From Rossellomorea arthrocnemi (GTDB lineage Bacteria > Bacillota > Bacilli > Bacillales > Bacillaceae_B), in assembly GCF_904424705.1 (NCBI RefSeq), contig NZ_CAJGBF010000001.1:310001-374000 (forward strand): a stretch of DNA of 64,000 nucleotides. The letters are read 5' to 3'. Below the pieces are notes generated by a model. The model had not been told where the DNA came from, made no database searches, and saw nothing but the letters and a program-made list of their open reading frames with translations. Made by a program: the position numbers and the translations under genes. The stretch's first letter is position 1; every line of letters starts with the position of its first letter. Shown here piece by piece: positions 52,843 to 62,463 of this stretch.

Positions 52843-54087
52843 TTAGTAGGCCATCTTTGTTTTCATTTCTTTTAATAATAGGAGTAACAATCCAAACACA
52901 AGGATCATGACGCCTACAATCATGATCCATCCAGCTGTAAAACTCCCGAAGTAATCGACGATAAAACCGAAGAGCGGAGGTAATGTGATCACTCCCAAGG
53001 AGCCAAGGGTGATACTAAATCCACTGGATAGCCCGGAGAACCTAGTGTCCACAACCTCACTGGCCACATTCATCCAGATGGCATTAAAACCGGATATGGC
53101 AAACCCAAACACCATCGTGACGGGGATCATCACCTCAAATGCCGTAAAGGGAGGCAGGAATGCCAGAGTCATGCTTGAGATCCCGGCTATTCCCGAAATC
53201 ATCATCAGGATGATGACACGTTTCCCTTTAAATAACCGGTCACTGATGACTCCCCAGACGATTCTGCCGATGGATCCACATACTTCTGACAGGACTAGAA
53301 GTACACCTGACAAAAAGAGGGAGATATGCAAGTATTCATAGCAATAGATGACAATATAAGTGACCAGGCATAGTTGGGAGCCACTCAATCCCATCGCACT
53401 TATGCTGACGAGCATCAACGGTTTATTCTTCATCATGTGTTGCATGGAATGGAGAAAGGAGGAGCGGCTCTCGTTTTTTTGCTTAGCTGTTTCTTTAATG
53501 GAATCATGATAAAGGGTAAATGAGACGACTCCCCCAATGATCAACAGAAGACAGGCAGCCGCGACCACATGCCTCCACCCATACATGGCGGAAAGCGGAA
53601 GCAGGACCAGTCCGGCAAGAGCTGAGCCCGTCGTGATGCCCGTCTGCTTAATCCCCATGGCAAATCCACGTTGCGTCTGCTGGAACCAGTGAATGATCCC
53701 CCTGTTGGTAACAGGATGCATCGCCCCATACCCCAATCCGCCAATGACGACAAGGAGGAGGACGAACCCAAAGTGATGGGAAAATGTCATGAGGATGAAG
53801 CTGCTGCCTACGCATAAAGAAATAAGAAGAAGTAAGGTTTTAGAACCGGTTTGATCGACGACGAATCCGACTGGAATGGAAGCAAGTGCCTGCCCCAAAA
53901 AGAGGGCGGCAGGCAACATGCCAATTTGGGACTTACTTAACTCCAGATCTTCCCCGATCAAGACACCCAACGGCCCCACACTTCGACCAATAAAAGCCAC
54001 CAATAATTGGGCAAGGAGGAGACAGGCGAGCATTTTCCAAGGTTCCTGAAAGACGGTCCTTTTCATTTGTGGATGAGATGCATTCAT
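52843..54087 (-). CDS. MFS transporter, organic-anion type
   Basis: The 414-residue protein has 12 TM segments. The loop 2-3 motif is GFVVDQTGSKTL, and the TM5 region has GIKQTGITTGSALAG. This fits the anion:cation symporter or CynX/NarK-like branches that move organic acids. It begins 7 bases after the SSS symporter stop codon. Its ribosome binding site is weak, so translation probably depends on coupling. Two different carriers in one operon are unusual. Confidence 0.85.
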   Translation of the reverse strand: MNASHPQMKRTVFQEPWKMLACLLLAQLLVAFIGRSVGPLGVLIGEDLELSKSQIGMLPAALFLGQALASIPVGFVVDQTGSKTLLLLISLCVGSSFILMTFSHHFGFVLLLVVIGGLGYGAMHPVTNRGIIHWFQQTQRGFAMGIKQTGITTGSALAGLVLLPLSAMYGWRHVVAAACLLLIIGGVVSFTLYHDSIKETAKQKNESRSSFLHSMQHMMKNKPLMLVSISAMGLSGSQLCLVTYIVIYCYEYLHISLFLSGVLLVLSEVCGSIGRIVWGVISDRLFKGKRVIILMMISGIAGISSMTLAFLPPFTAFEVMIPVTMVFGFAISGFNAIWMNVASEVVDTRFSGLSSGFSITLGSLGVITLPPLFGFIVDYFGSFTAGWIMIVGVMILVFGLLLLLLKEMKTKMAY

Positions 54088-54094
54088 TGGTCCG

Positions 54095-55600
54095 TTACGC
54101 TTTCACATTGAATGACAAAGGCTCATCCTCAACAACCATGCTCTTTTTCGAAACGGGAATGAGAAGAGATCCTGCCACACAGATCAGGAAGTTCAAGGAC
54201 AGCCCTATGACTCCCCCATGAATGCCATACACGGTTTTATGTCCTGTGAAGGTTAATACCCCTGCAAGCACGGCTCCAATCAACATTCCCCAAAACACCG
54301 ATCGTTTCTCCAATCGTTTCCAATAGAGGCCAAGAACAAACGCAGGGAATACTTGGACCAAAAGCTCAAATTTCAAGACAAAGATTTCATATAACGTCCC
54401 TGGTGGATTCCAGGCGATCCATAGGAGAAGAAAAACGGCGATGATTCCCCCCACTTTTCCGACCATGACCTTCTTATGTTCTGAGGCACCAGGACGGATG
54501 AACTTTCCATACACATCATTAGACAGCATAGACGAGAAACTTAATAATACGGAATCAGCTGTGGAAACAATGGCGGCAACAATCCCACCGAAGAAAATGA
54601 TCATCACCCAATAGAAGAATGGATTAATCGCAGCAATATCATTCGCCATCAGTCCCACAATTTGTTCGGAACCCCTTGTATCTAATCCAGGATAAAGCAT
54701 GATTCCGATGATACCGATGACGAATACCAAACCTGTCGTAATAGGCGGCATCCATGCCATCCGTGAAAAGGACTTCTTCAACGTCTTCTCACTCTGGGCA
54801 GAGTAAATCCTCTGAACGGCATGTGGATAAATACTTGCACCTAACCCGACAAGCAGGAGCATACTGAACCAGTTAATGGAAACATCCGTTGAAGGAACCG
54901 CGGTTTTAACAGGTTCCATCTCATTGATGTAGCGAGTCACATCTCCAAAGTTCCCTCCAACGAGGTACAATCCCCCGATCAGGAACACAATGATCCCCAC
55001 CATCAGGATCAGACCTTGCATGACGTCTGTAAAGGCAACTGCTTTCATCCCCCCCATCCACTCATACGCAAGCATCACGAAAATAAATACGAGTACCGCA
55101 ATCTGATAAGGAATCGTTCCACCTGTCATACCGGATACAGCCTGACCGATGGCGACCAGTTGTTCTAACAAATAGTTACCTAGTCCCCATAGCATGAGGA
55201 AAATGCTAAGAAGAGTGACCGCCTTCGAGTTAAAGCGGTGTTGAATCCAATCTGTCGGTGTGACAAAGTTCTTTCGTTTAGCGATGACATAGAGCCTGGG
55301 GGCGAATAATAGATAAACACCGATGATGATGGTCATGAATGAAATCGACTGCAGCCAGGAAAACCCTGTTCGATAGGCAGACGGAGCATACCCTACTATG
55401 GTATTACCACTATACTGAGTGGCATAAAGGGTAAAGAACAAAGCAATAAATCCTAAATTTCTCCCGGCTAAATAATATCCGGACAAACTTTGATGTAAGT
55501 CCTTTTCCCCTCTCCCAGAAAAATAACCAATAACCAGCATGATAATGGCAAATGCCGACAGGATGATAATGCCATCCAATCCTGCAAACGTTAGATTCAT
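54095..55600 (-). CDS. Sodium:solute symporter (SSS family)
   Basis: The 501-residue protein has about 13 TM segments. The start (DGIIILSAFAIIMLVIGYFSG) and the middle region (YEWMGGMKAVAFTDVMQG) are typical of sodium:solute symporters such as pantothenate, acetate and proline carriers. It is preceded 3 bases upstream by a small DUF3311-like partner, an arrangement common for this subfamily. Given the neighbours, it probably imports the carboxylate degraded by the operon. Confidence 0.9.
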   Translation of the reverse strand: MNLTFAGLDGIIILSAFAIIMLVIGYFSGRGEKDLHQSLSGYYLAGRNLGFIALFFTLYATQYSGNTIVGYAPSAYRTGFSWLQSISFMTIIIGVYLLFAPRLYVIAKRKNFVTPTDWIQHRFNSKAVTLLSIFLMLWGLGNYLLEQLVAIGQAVSGMTGGTIPYQIAVLVFIFVMLAYEWMGGMKAVAFTDVMQGLILMVGIIVFLIGGLYLVGGNFGDVTRYINEMEPVKTAVPSTDVSINWFSMLLLVGLGASIYPHAVQRIYSAQSEKTLKKSFSRMAWMPPITTGLVFVIGIIGIMLYPGLDTRGSEQIVGLMANDIAAINPFFYWVMIIFFGGIVAAIVSTADSVLLSFSSMLSNDVYGKFIRPGASEHKKVMVGKVGGIIAVFLLLWIAWNPPGTLYEIFVLKFELLVQVFPAFVLGLYWKRLEKRSVFWGMLIGAVLAGVLTFTGHKTVYGIHGGVIGLSLNFLICVAGSLLIPVSKKSMVVEDEPLSFNVKA

Positions 55601-55603
55601 AGT

Positions 55604-55855
55604 CTACTCTCCCCTTTTCATCTGCTCTTCTTCATCCTCAACAATGTTCCATTGACTCACACATAACCAGCTCAAGTAACCGCACAACACGATGGAAAAA
55701 ACAGTCGAAATAAAAGCCCATAACGGAAATCCAAGAATAATGGGTTCAACGGCACCAGATGGAAAATACCAAGGGACAATCGCAAGAACAAGCAAGATTA
55801 ACCCTACCCAGATCCACACCTTCCGGATCGGTTCCTTGATTTGATTCGGTTTCAT
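55604..55855 (-). CDS. DUF3311-like small membrane partner of the symporter
   Basis: The 83-residue protein has two TM segments (about 14-31 and 39-66) and an acidic tail. The segment EPIILGFPLWAFISTVFSIVLCG resembles the PxxLGxPxxxxW core of DUF3311 proteins found next to SSS carriers. It starts at ATG 55855 behind GAGGAAAATC and ends 3 bases before the symporter. Confidence 0.75.
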   Translation of the reverse strand: MKPNQIKEPIRKVWIWVGLILLVLAIVPWYFPSGAVEPIILGFPLWAFISTVFSIVLCGYLSWLCVSQWNIVEDEEEQMKRGE

Positions 55856-55899
55856 GATTTTCCTCCTATCACTTTTTTAACGTAACCACTTTTTCCAGA

Positions 55900-56508
55900 C
55901 TAAGATTTCAGTCGATAATGTATGCGGTGATTTTTTTCAAAGGAGTCAATGATCTCTTGGTTGACCAAAGTAGAATCGATTTCATCCAGTCCCTTTAAGA
56001 GCAATTCCTTACGGTAAGGTTCAACAGAGAAATGACAGTGGAAGCCGCGATCATCTGAAACGGTTTGATGGACAAGGTCAATTGTCAACCTGTAACCCGG
56101 TATGTCCTCCCCATGTCGGAATAGATTCCCCACCTCCCCTTCTTCCAGTACGATCGGCAGCAGCCCGTTTTTAAACGCATTGTTATAGAAAATGTCTGCA
56201 AAAGACGGCGCGATGATCACTCGAATTCCGAAATCAGTGAGCGCCCACGGAGCATGTTCCCTTGAAGAGCCGCAGCCAAAATTCTTTCCTGTTAATAAAA
56301 TGGTCCCATCCCGGTACATGTCCTGATTCAGAACGAACTCCTGAACCTCTTTTCCATTTTCATACCGCCAATCATAAAAAAGAAATTCTCCAAAGCCTGT
56401 TCGTTCTATTCGCTTCAGAAACTGCTTGGGAAGGATGGCATCTGTATCCACATTGATCGCATCCAGAGGGACAACTTTCCCCGTCATTTCAGTAAAGGCT
56501 TTCATCAT
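55900..56508 (-). CDS. LeuD-type aconitase-superfamily dehydratase, small subunit
   Basis: The start is ATG 56508, overlapping the LeuC stop codon (ATGATGA), with AGGTGA upstream; this gives 202 residues, the usual LeuD size. The swivel-domain signature [17 protein letters not shown] is present (about residues 60-76), as are [11 protein letters not shown] near the start and [19 protein letters not shown]. It would complete an iron-sulphur hydro-lyase with the LeuC-like subunit. The location away from leucine biosynthesis genes suggests a catabolic substrate. Confidence 0.9.
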   Translation of the reverse strand: MMKAFTEMTGKVVPLDAINVDTDAILPKQFLKRIERTGFGEFLFYDWRYENGKEVQEFVLNQDMYRDGTILLTGKNFGCGSSREHAPWALTDFGIRVIIAPSFADIFYNNAFKNGLLPIVLEEGEVGNLFRHGEDIPGYRLTIDLVHQTVSDDRGFHCHFSVEPYRKELLLKGLDEIDSTLVNQEIIDSFEKNHRIHYRLKS

Positions 56509-57929
56509 GGTTTCACCTGCTCTTTTGATTGTGATTCCCACGTTCGCACATCGGTAAAATGTCCCGTGATGGCAGCAGCCGCGGCCATTTCCGGGCTCAC
56601 TAAATGAGTCCTGGCATGTCTCCCCTGTCTCCCTTCAAAATTCCGGTTAGACGTCGAGGCACATCGTTCACCTGGGAGAACAATATCGTCGTTCATCCCA
56701 AGACACATACTGCAGCCTGATTCACGCCATTGAAAACCGGCCTGAATAAAGATGCTATCAAGTCCCTCCAGTTCTGCCTGCCGTTTCACCTGTTGAGACC
56801 CCGGGACTACTAAGGCGGTCACAGAATGGGCTACCTTATATCCCTTTACAATCCGGGCGGCTTTCCGGAGATCTTCTATTCGACTATTGGTACACGAACC
56901 GATAAATACTTTATTGATTGAAATGGAACTAATCGGCATCCCGGGACTCACCCCCATATATTTCATGGCCTTTTCTGAAGACTTTCGCTGCTCTGCAGGT
57001 AACTGTTCCAACGTCGGAATGTGGCCATTGATACCGGTAACCTGGCCGGGGTTGGTCCCCCATGTCACCTGAGGTACGACCTCTGAAGCATTCATGTCAA
57101 TCGACAAGTCAAAAACAGCATCCGGATCCGTATATAGTTCCTTCCATTCCGTAAGAGCCTCTTCCCACTCATCATCAGTCGGGGCAAATTTCTTTCCTTT
57201 TAGATAATCAAACGTTTTTTGATCCGGTTGGATGAGTCCTGCTCTCCCTCCCATTTCAATGGACATATTACAAACAGTCATCCTTTCTTCCATTGAAAGA
57301 CTGCGAATCGCCTCTCCGCGGTATTCAATTACATACCCTGTGGCAAAATCGTGACCGAATTTCCCTATAATCGTGAGAATAAGATCTTTGGCGGTCGTTC
57401 CACTCGGCAGGGAACCGCTTACATTTATGTCAAGCGTCTTGGATTTATACTGCTTTAACGTCTGAGTAGCCAACACATGCTCGACTTCACTTGTTCCAAT
57501 TCCGAAGGCCAACGCTCCAAAGGCACCGTGAGTGGACGTGTGACTGTCCCCGCATACAATCGTTTGACCTGGCTGGGTCAGTCCAAGCTCTGGCGCGATA
57601 ACATGAACAATCCCCTGATATTCACTTTGCAAATCGAAAAGCTCAACCTCAAATTGGTTACAATTGTTCTCTAAAGCCTCTACCTGTCTTTTCGCCAGTT
57701 CGTCTTGAATGGGGACGGAGTGATTTGTCGTCGGTATCGCATGATCCATCGTCGCAAGGGTTAAATCCGGTCTCCGCACGGATCGGTTCTTCAGCCGTAA
57801 TCCTTCGAAAGCTTGGGGAGAAGTTACCTCGTTCAATAAATGAAAATCGATGTACAAGAGGCATGGGAAACCCCGTTCTTCCTTCACGACATGCTTATTC
57901 CAAACCTTTTCATATAACGTTTTAGCCAC
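56505..57929 (-). CDS. LeuC-type aconitase-superfamily dehydratase, large subunit
   Basis: The 474-residue protein has the length and motifs of isopropylmalate isomerase. The 4Fe-4S ligands are Cys in [13 protein letters not shown] and the two Cys in [33 protein letters not shown]-type and [10 protein letters not shown] elements are also present. In leucine biosynthesis it would isomerise isopropylmalate. Here it lies between a CoA-transferase and transporters, so a malate-derivative hydro-lyase (for example citraconate/citramalate or dimethylmalate type) is an alternative. Confidence 0.9.
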   Translation of the reverse strand: MAKTLYEKVWNKHVVKEERGFPCLLYIDFHLLNEVTSPQAFEGLRLKNRSVRRPDLTLATMDHAIPTTNHSVPIQDELAKRQVEALENNCNQFEVELFDLQSEYQGIVHVIAPELGLTQPGQTIVCGDSHTSTHGAFGALAFGIGTSEVEHVLATQTLKQYKSKTLDINVSGSLPSGTTAKDLILTIIGKFGHDFATGYVIEYRGEAIRSLSMEERMTVCNMSIEMGGRAGLIQPDQKTFDYLKGKKFAPTDDEWEEALTEWKELYTDPDAVFDLSIDMNASEVVPQVTWGTNPGQVTGINGHIPTLEQLPAEQRKSSEKAMKYMGVSPGMPISSISINKVFIGSCTNSRIEDLRKAARIVKGYKVAHSVTALVVPGSQQVKRQAELEGLDSIFIQAGFQWRESGCSMCLGMNDDIVLPGERCASTSNRNFEGRQGRHARTHLVSPEMAAAAAITGHFTDVRTWESQSKEQVKP

Positions 57930-57940
57930 CCTTCTTCCCC

Positions 57941-59149
57941 CTATACGATATTCTCACTCTCCAACTCTCTTAATTGCTCTTCCTCCAGTCCTAATAACTG
58001 AATATAGATTTCTTCATTGTGCTTACCCATCCGTTCGGCACCCGGCTCCTTCACCTTACCGGGAGTACGGCTCAGCTTCGGTACTATGCCGGGCATCGGA
58101 AATTCACCAAGCTCCGGGTGATCCACATTGATGATCATTTCTCTTTCTTTATAGTGAGGATCTTCCACTATTTCCTTGGCTGTATAGATCAAGCCTGATG
58201 GCACGCCTTTCTCTTCCAGAATCTGAAGGGCATCCTGTGCATTGAGGGATTTGGTCCATTCTTCGATTAAAGAATCAAGAAGCTTCATGTTCTCCCCCCT
58301 TGCATGATGAGTTGCAAACCTCGGATCCTCACTCAATTCAGGCTGACCCATCGCCTCAGATAAGCGTTTAAACACACCATCGGCATTGGCTCCAATGACG
58401 ATGTATGTTTTATCCAAGGTGAAATAAATATTAGACGGAGCGACCCCCGGCAAAATATTTCCCATCCTCTCCCGGATATAGCCTGCCAGCATATAATCAG
58501 GGATCAAGCTTTCCATTATGGAAAAGACAGATTCATAGAGTGCCGTATCGACCACCTGCCCCTTTCCTGATTTCGTTCTTTCATGGACAGCCACGAGGCA
58601 TCCGATGGTGGCAAAGAGAGCAGTGAGAGTATCCCCGACGGACACGCCGATTCTAGATGGCGGACGGTCTTTGAAACCTGTTACATTCCGCAATCCTCCC
58701 ATCGCTTCCCCTACACTTCCGAACCCTGCCCGGTCCTTGTAAGGGCCTGTCTGTCCAAATCCCGACGTCCGAACCATGATCAATTTAGGATTAATTTCAG
58801 ATAAGATTTCATAAGAAAGATTCCATTTTTCCATCGTTCCCGGTCTGAAATTCTCTATAACGATGTCCGCCTCTTTGACAAGCTCCTTCAGCAGATTCTG
58901 ACCTTTCTCTTCTCTTAGATTTAAGGTCACAGATTTTTTATTCCTGGATTGGATCGGCCACCAGAGACCTATCCCATCTTTGGATTTCCCCCAATTCCTC
59001 ATGGGATCGGCTTTCCCAGGTGGTTCCACTTTAATGACTTCAGCTCCAAAGTCCGCAAGCAACCTTCCACTGAAAGGTCCTGCCAGCAATGTTCCAAGTT
59101 CGATGACTCGTAAGCCTTCTAAGGGTAGCGTATGCTCAGTCAATTTCAT
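57941..59149 (-). CDS. CaiB/BaiF family III CoA-transferase
   Basis: ATG 59149 is the first candidate start, but AGGAGGG abuts it with 1 base of spacing; TTG 59143 has ideal spacing and may be used. The product of about 400 residues has the family III signature [34 protein letters not shown]. The catalytic Asp lies in [15 protein letters not shown]. This class moves CoA between carboxylic acids. It is the first gene of the minus-strand operon and is probably regulated by the divergent GntR gene. Confidence 0.9.
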   Translation of the reverse strand: MKLTEHTLPLEGLRVIELGTLLAGPFSGRLLADFGAEVIKVEPPGKADPMRNWGKSKDGIGLWWPIQSRNKKSVTLNLREEKGQNLLKELVKEADIVIENFRPGTMEKWNLSYEILSEINPKLIMVRTSGFGQTGPYKDRAGFGSVGEAMGGLRNVTGFKDRPPSRIGVSVGDTLTALFATIGCLVAVHERTKSGKGQVVDTALYESVFSIMESLIPDYMLAGYIRERMGNILPGVAPSNIYFTLDKTYIVIGANADGVFKRLSEAMGQPELSEDPRFATHHARGENMKLLDSLIEEWTKSLNAQDALQILEEKGVPSGLIYTAKEIVEDPHYKEREMIINVDHPELGEFPMPGIVPKLSRTPGKVKEPGAERMGKHNEEIYIQLLGLEEEQLRELESENIV

Positions 59150-59174
59150 CCCTCCTGTTTGAATTTTCTTAATC

Positions 59175-59204
59175 TTGTATACAAATTTAAACTCTTGTAT
59201 ACAA
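59175..59204. promoter_or_regulatory. Two TTGTATACAA operator boxes in front of the CoA-transferase
   Basis: Exact palindromes TTGTATACAA at 59175-59184 and 59195-59204 have centres 20 bases apart (about two helical turns). FadR/FCD-type GntR proteins typically bind such sites. They lie 26-55 bases upstream of the CoA-transferase start. Confidence 0.8.
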
Positions 59205-59276
59205 GAAGTCAATATAATATTAAAAAAACGATAAAAAATCGCTTACAAAGGAAAAATATTGTATTTATTTTTCAGT

Positions 59277-59286
59277 TTGTATACAA
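59277..59286. promoter_or_regulatory. Third TTGTATACAA box in front of gntR
   Basis: The same 10-base palindrome lies 18 bases upstream of the gntR ATG, consistent with autoregulation. Confidence 0.8.
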
Positions 59287-59304
59287 TTAGACTGAGGTGT
59301 TGTT

Positions 59305-59952
59305 ATGGATGCATACGAATACATCAAAGGAGCCATTATCGATGGGAAATTTGAACCCGGTATGAGATTAGGGGAAGAATTTCTCGCAAAGGAATTAAGC
59401 TTAAGCAGAACCCCCATACGGGAAGCCATTAAACATCTGGAGGCAGATGGTCTGGTCGTACCGTTAAAACGGGGAGTCAGTGTAAGGAACTTCACAACAG
59501 AAGACATCCGGCAAATTTATGATCTGCGTACGATCCTGGAGGGTTATGCAGCCAGTCAAGCTGCCATCTACAGGACGGAAGCAGACATGGAACAAATGGA
59601 AGCAGCGAACATCGTTTATGAACAAGTCATTGATGAACACGTGCAGTCAGATATGGATAGTATTAAAGAAATCGTAGCCGTTAATCAACGATTCCACGAG
59701 GTCATCATACAAGCAGCGAATAATGCTCATATCCATTTTCATCTATCAAAAGTCGTAGTGGTCCCCATTGTGTACAGATCATTTTATTGGTATAACGACT
59801 ACCAGCTTAAGCAATCATTAGAAGTCCACAAAACGATTCTGCAAGCCATCCGCAACAAAGAACCAGAGCGGGCGAAAATTGCTATGCACGAACATATCTA
59901 TCAAGGTCGTGACCATGTGTTAAAGCATTTGGAAAACATTAAAAACAGTTGA
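59305..59952 (+). CDS. GntR-family regulator with FCD domain
   Basis: The 215-residue protein starts at ATG 59305. The N-terminal winged HTH (LGEEFLAKELSLSRTPIREAIKHLEADGLV, about 24-53) and the C-terminal FCD helical domain (IYDLRTILEGYAASQAA, NQRFHEVIIQAANN, HEHIYQGRDH) are clear. FCD metal-site His residues are visible. The effector is probably an organic acid or CoA ester. It is divergent from the CoA-transferase operon and co-directional with the lyase gene, 19 bases upstream. Confidence 0.93.
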   Translation: MDAYEYIKGAIIDGKFEPGMRLGEEFLAKELSLSRTPIREAIKHLEADGLVVPLKRGVSVRNFTTEDIRQIYDLRTILEGYAASQAAIYRTEADMEQMEAANIVYEQVIDEHVQSDMDSIKEIVAVNQRFHEVIIQAANNAHIHFHLSKVVVVPIVYRSFYWYNDYQLKQSLEVHKTILQAIRNKEPERAKIAMHEHIYQGRDHVLKHLENIKNS

Positions 59953-59971
59953 AATAAGAGGAGGAAGAGAA

Positions 59972-60856
59972 ATGATTGAAATTTGTGAGGTTGGTCCACG
60001 GGATGGTCTGCAAAATGAGTGTAAACTGGTTTCTACACAAGACAAAGTAGAGCTGATTAATCGATTGATTGAAGCAGGAATCACATACATTGAAGCCGTT
60101 TCATTTGTGAACCCCAAAGTCGTTCCCCAAATGGCTGACGCAGAAGAAGTTCTCCTCCAACTCCCGAAGGATAAGGGGATTCGATATGGCGGCCTGGTGC
60201 TCAGCCGATCCGGTCTCAATCGGGCTCTTCAAACGGATATCGATTATTTACACGTTGTCACCACTACAAGCGACACATTCAATCTGCGCAATGCGAAACG
60301 AACCGTTGACCAGGCTGTCACTGAACTAACAGACGTCATCAAAGAAGGAGTCCAAGCAGGCAAAAAGACAGCCGGTGTCCTCGGAACTGCATTCGGCTGT
60401 CCATTCGAAGGAGAAGTCCCTCTCGGTAAAGTACTATTCGCAGCAGAAGAATTCTTAAAAGCCGGTTGTACTGAGCTTACCCTGGCAGATACAACGGGCA
60501 TGGCAAACCCTAACCAGGTAAAGACGGTAGTTCAGGCATTCAAAGATCGATTCGGTCACGATCTATCCCTGGGTCTTCACTTTCATAATACCCGCGGACT
60601 CGGATTAGCCAATACACTTGCAGGCTATCAAGCTGGCATTCGACGATTTGACTCGTCCATCGCCGGCATGGGTGGATGCCCATTCGCCCCTAAAGCAGTC
60701 GGCAATGTGTGCACAGAAGACATGGTCAATATGTTTCATGCCATGAACATCCAAACCAATACCGACCTCCCAAAACTTCTCCAAACCTCCAACTGGCTAG
60801 AAAACATCATGGGCCGCCCACTCGACGGCATGCTAATGAAAGCAGGAATCTCGTAG
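59972..60856 (+). CDS. HMG-CoA lyase-like DRE-TIM enzyme
   Basis: The 294-residue protein starts at ATG 59972 behind AGAGGAGGAAGAG. The DRE-TIM motifs are EVGPRDGLQNE (residues about 5-15), metal-site HFHNTRGLGLAN and the flexible catalytic-Cys loop AGMGGCPFAPKAVGNVCTED (about 225-244). This family cleaves HMG-CoA to acetoacetate and acetyl-CoA, or the related citramalyl-CoA-type thioesters. Paired with a CoA-transferase and LeuCD, it probably releases acetyl-CoA from a branched hydroxy-dicarboxyl-CoA. Confidence 0.88.
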   Translation: MIEICEVGPRDGLQNECKLVSTQDKVELINRLIEAGITYIEAVSFVNPKVVPQMADAEEVLLQLPKDKGIRYGGLVLSRSGLNRALQTDIDYLHVVTTTSDTFNLRNAKRTVDQAVTELTDVIKEGVQAGKKTAGVLGTAFGCPFEGEVPLGKVLFAAEEFLKAGCTELTLADTTGMANPNQVKTVVQAFKDRFGHDLSLGLHFHNTRGLGLANTLAGYQAGIRRFDSSIAGMGGCPFAPKAVGNVCTEDMVNMFHAMNIQTNTDLPKLLQTSNWLENIMGRPLDGMLMKAGIS

Positions 60857-60934
60857 AAGCAAGGAGAAGCAAGGGGACGGTTCTCGTGCTTCCTTTTCGT
60901 CAAGAAGAAGCAGCAGAACCGTCCCTATGCTTCC
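60856..60934. repeat. Family A repeat, full copy with mixed arms
   Basis: A partial tandem GAAGCAAGGA precedes GAAGCAAGGGGACGGTTCTC, and the right arm reads AGAACCGTCCCTATGC. It overlaps the last base of the lyase stop codon. Confidence 0.9.
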
Positions 60935-60950
60935 AAATCACATATAAGAT

Positions 60951-60993
60951 AAGCAGTTTTTTGAAGTTAATAATCAACTTCAAAAAACTGCTT
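60951..60993. terminator. Terminator between the lyase and SRPBCC genes
   Basis: AAGCAGTTTTTTGAAGTT pairs perfectly with AACTTCAAAAAACTGCTT across a 7-base loop (18-base stem). It separates convergent genes and could work in both directions. Confidence 0.85.
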
Positions 60994-61027
60994 TGTTCTT
61001 TTTACAGCTACAAGTTTCTAATAGAAT

Positions 61028-61438
61028 TTAGAAACGCTTTTTTAATGATTCTAAACCATCCTTAAAGATGCCGTAAAAGAGATCGATTGCTTCCTTTTCA
61101 CTAACATCCACAGGTGTAAATCTTCCGGACCATTCTACCAACGATGATTCACCATCAGTATCTTCTTTAACGTGAAGAGTAGCCAAATAATCAGTAATCG
61201 GAAATGGTGCTTTAATAATTGAATAAGAATAGTAACGCTCCTTATTATTAAATTCTTCCAATCGCTCTACAATCGCTTCTCCATCCGGATTAGCCAACCG
61301 ACGTATGCGCCCGCCTTCGCTCACTTCACTATTAGGAATATAAGGTAACCAGTCTGGAAGCGAGTCAAAGCCTCCCATTAGTTGCCAAACTTGATCGGGT
61401 GAAGCTGGAATTTTAACGGATGCAGTTGTATGTGCCAC
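61028..61438 (-). CDS. SRPBCC (START-like) ligand-binding protein
   Basis: A GTG start at 61438 follows AAAAAAGGAGAGTTATAAAC. The 136-residue product has the polyketide cyclase/SRPBCC pattern (ASVKIPASPDQVWQLMGGFDSLPDWLPYI at the start, YYSYSIIKAPFPITDY in the middle). These proteins form a hydrophobic cavity for small molecules. It overlaps nothing but begins 3 bases after the aldo/keto reductase stop codon, so the two are one operon. Confidence 0.85.
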   Translation of the reverse strand: MAHTTASVKIPASPDQVWQLMGGFDSLPDWLPYIPNSEVSEGGRIRRLANPDGEAIVERLEEFNNKERYYSYSIIKAPFPITDYLATLHVKEDTDGESSLVEWSGRFTPVDVSEKEAIDLFYGIFKDGLESLKKRF

Positions 61439-61440
61439 GT

Positions 61441-62463
61441 TTATAACTCTCCTTTTTTGATAGTAGTGGGTAGTGGTGCATGAGGTGCTACCAGATGTTG
61501 TTCTTGCATTTCTTCCCAGAACGATGCCGGGATCACAGTGTTAAGCGCAGCTTTATCTTCTGCTATACGTTCTGGGCGACTAGCGCCAGGAATCACAGAA
61601 GTAACGGCCGGGTTAGCAAGTGAAAATTGTAAAGCAGCAGCTTTAATGCTGATGTCGTAACGGTCCGTAATATTTTTGATTTTCTCTACTTTTGAAATGA
61701 TTTCAGGTGATGCTTTTTGATATTCAAAGTGGGTACCTCCAGCAAGAACTCCTGAACTGTAAGGTCCACCAACCACAATGTCCATACCCTGTTTTTGAGC
61801 TGCAGGCATAACTCGTTGCAAAGCACGCTCATGGTCTAATAATGTGTAACGACCAGCTAACAAGGATATATCCGGCTTCGCTTCTTCTAAATCAAGCATA
61901 AGCTCAATGGGTTCTACACGGTTCACTCCGAGTCCCCATCCTTTAATAACTCCTTCTTCTCGCATTTGTGTTAGCACGCGGAATGCTCCTTTACGGGCAA
62001 TTTCGAATTGAGAAAGCCAATTATCACCATAAAAATCTTGTGCAATGTCGTGGATGTAAACAAAGTCTAAACGATCTGTTCTCAAACGCTTCAAGCTTTG
62101 CTCGATAGAGCGTCTAGTTCCATCTGCACTATAATCATTGACGATCTTATTCTGACGACCAAATTCGAAAAGTCCCCCTTTCTCACCTAAATCACGTGAT
62201 GAAGTGTCTTCTAGTTCATCTGAAATGACACGGCCTACTTTCGTGCTTAAAAAGTAATCATCACGATTTCTGTTGGACAGAGCTTCCCCTAATCGCATTT
62301 CTGCTAAGCCAGCACCGTAAAATGGAGCTGAGTCGAAATAACGAATACCGCTTTCCCAAGCAGCATTCACTGTTGCTAAAGCTTCTTCTTCCGGAATATC
62401 ACGGAACATATTACCTAGCGGTGCAGTTCCAAAACCAAGTTTATCTTGAAATCTATCTTTCAT
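61441..62463 (-). CDS. Aldo/keto reductase
   Basis: ATG 62463 follows CCAGGAGGTTACAGTA and gives 340 residues. The AKR motifs are FGTAPLGN, YFDSAPFYGAGLAEMRLGEAL (catalytic Asp and Tyr), DFVYIHDI and the C-terminal NADP motif SVIPGASRPERIAEDKAAL. The pattern resembles the D-threo-aldose/fucose 1-dehydrogenase or pyridoxal 4-dehydrogenase branch. It is co-transcribed with the SRPBCC gene. The substrate is not determined. Confidence 0.9.
   Translation of the reverse strand: MKDRFQDKLGFGTAPLGNMFRDIPEEEALATVNAAWESGIRYFDSAPFYGAGLAEMRLGEALSNRNRDDYFLSTKVGRVISDELEDTSSRDLGEKGGLFEFGRQNKIVNDYSADGTRRSIEQSLKRLRTDRLDFVYIHDIAQDFYGDNWLSQFEIARKGAFRVLTQMREEGVIKGWGLGVNRVEPIELMLDLEEAKPDISLLAGRYTLLDHERALQRVMPAAQKQGMDIVVGGPYSSGVLAGGTHFEYQKASPEIISKVEKIKNITDRYDISIKAAALQFSLANPAVTSVIPGASRPERIAEDKAALNTVIPASFWEEMQEQHLVAPHAPLPTTIKKGEL

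Noticed and set aside
55900-57929. leuCD as part of a leucine biosynthesis operon
   Set aside because: No leuA, leuB or ilv genes are present, and the neighbours are a CoA-transferase, carriers and a GntR regulator. The enzyme family is kept, but the leucine role is not assumed.
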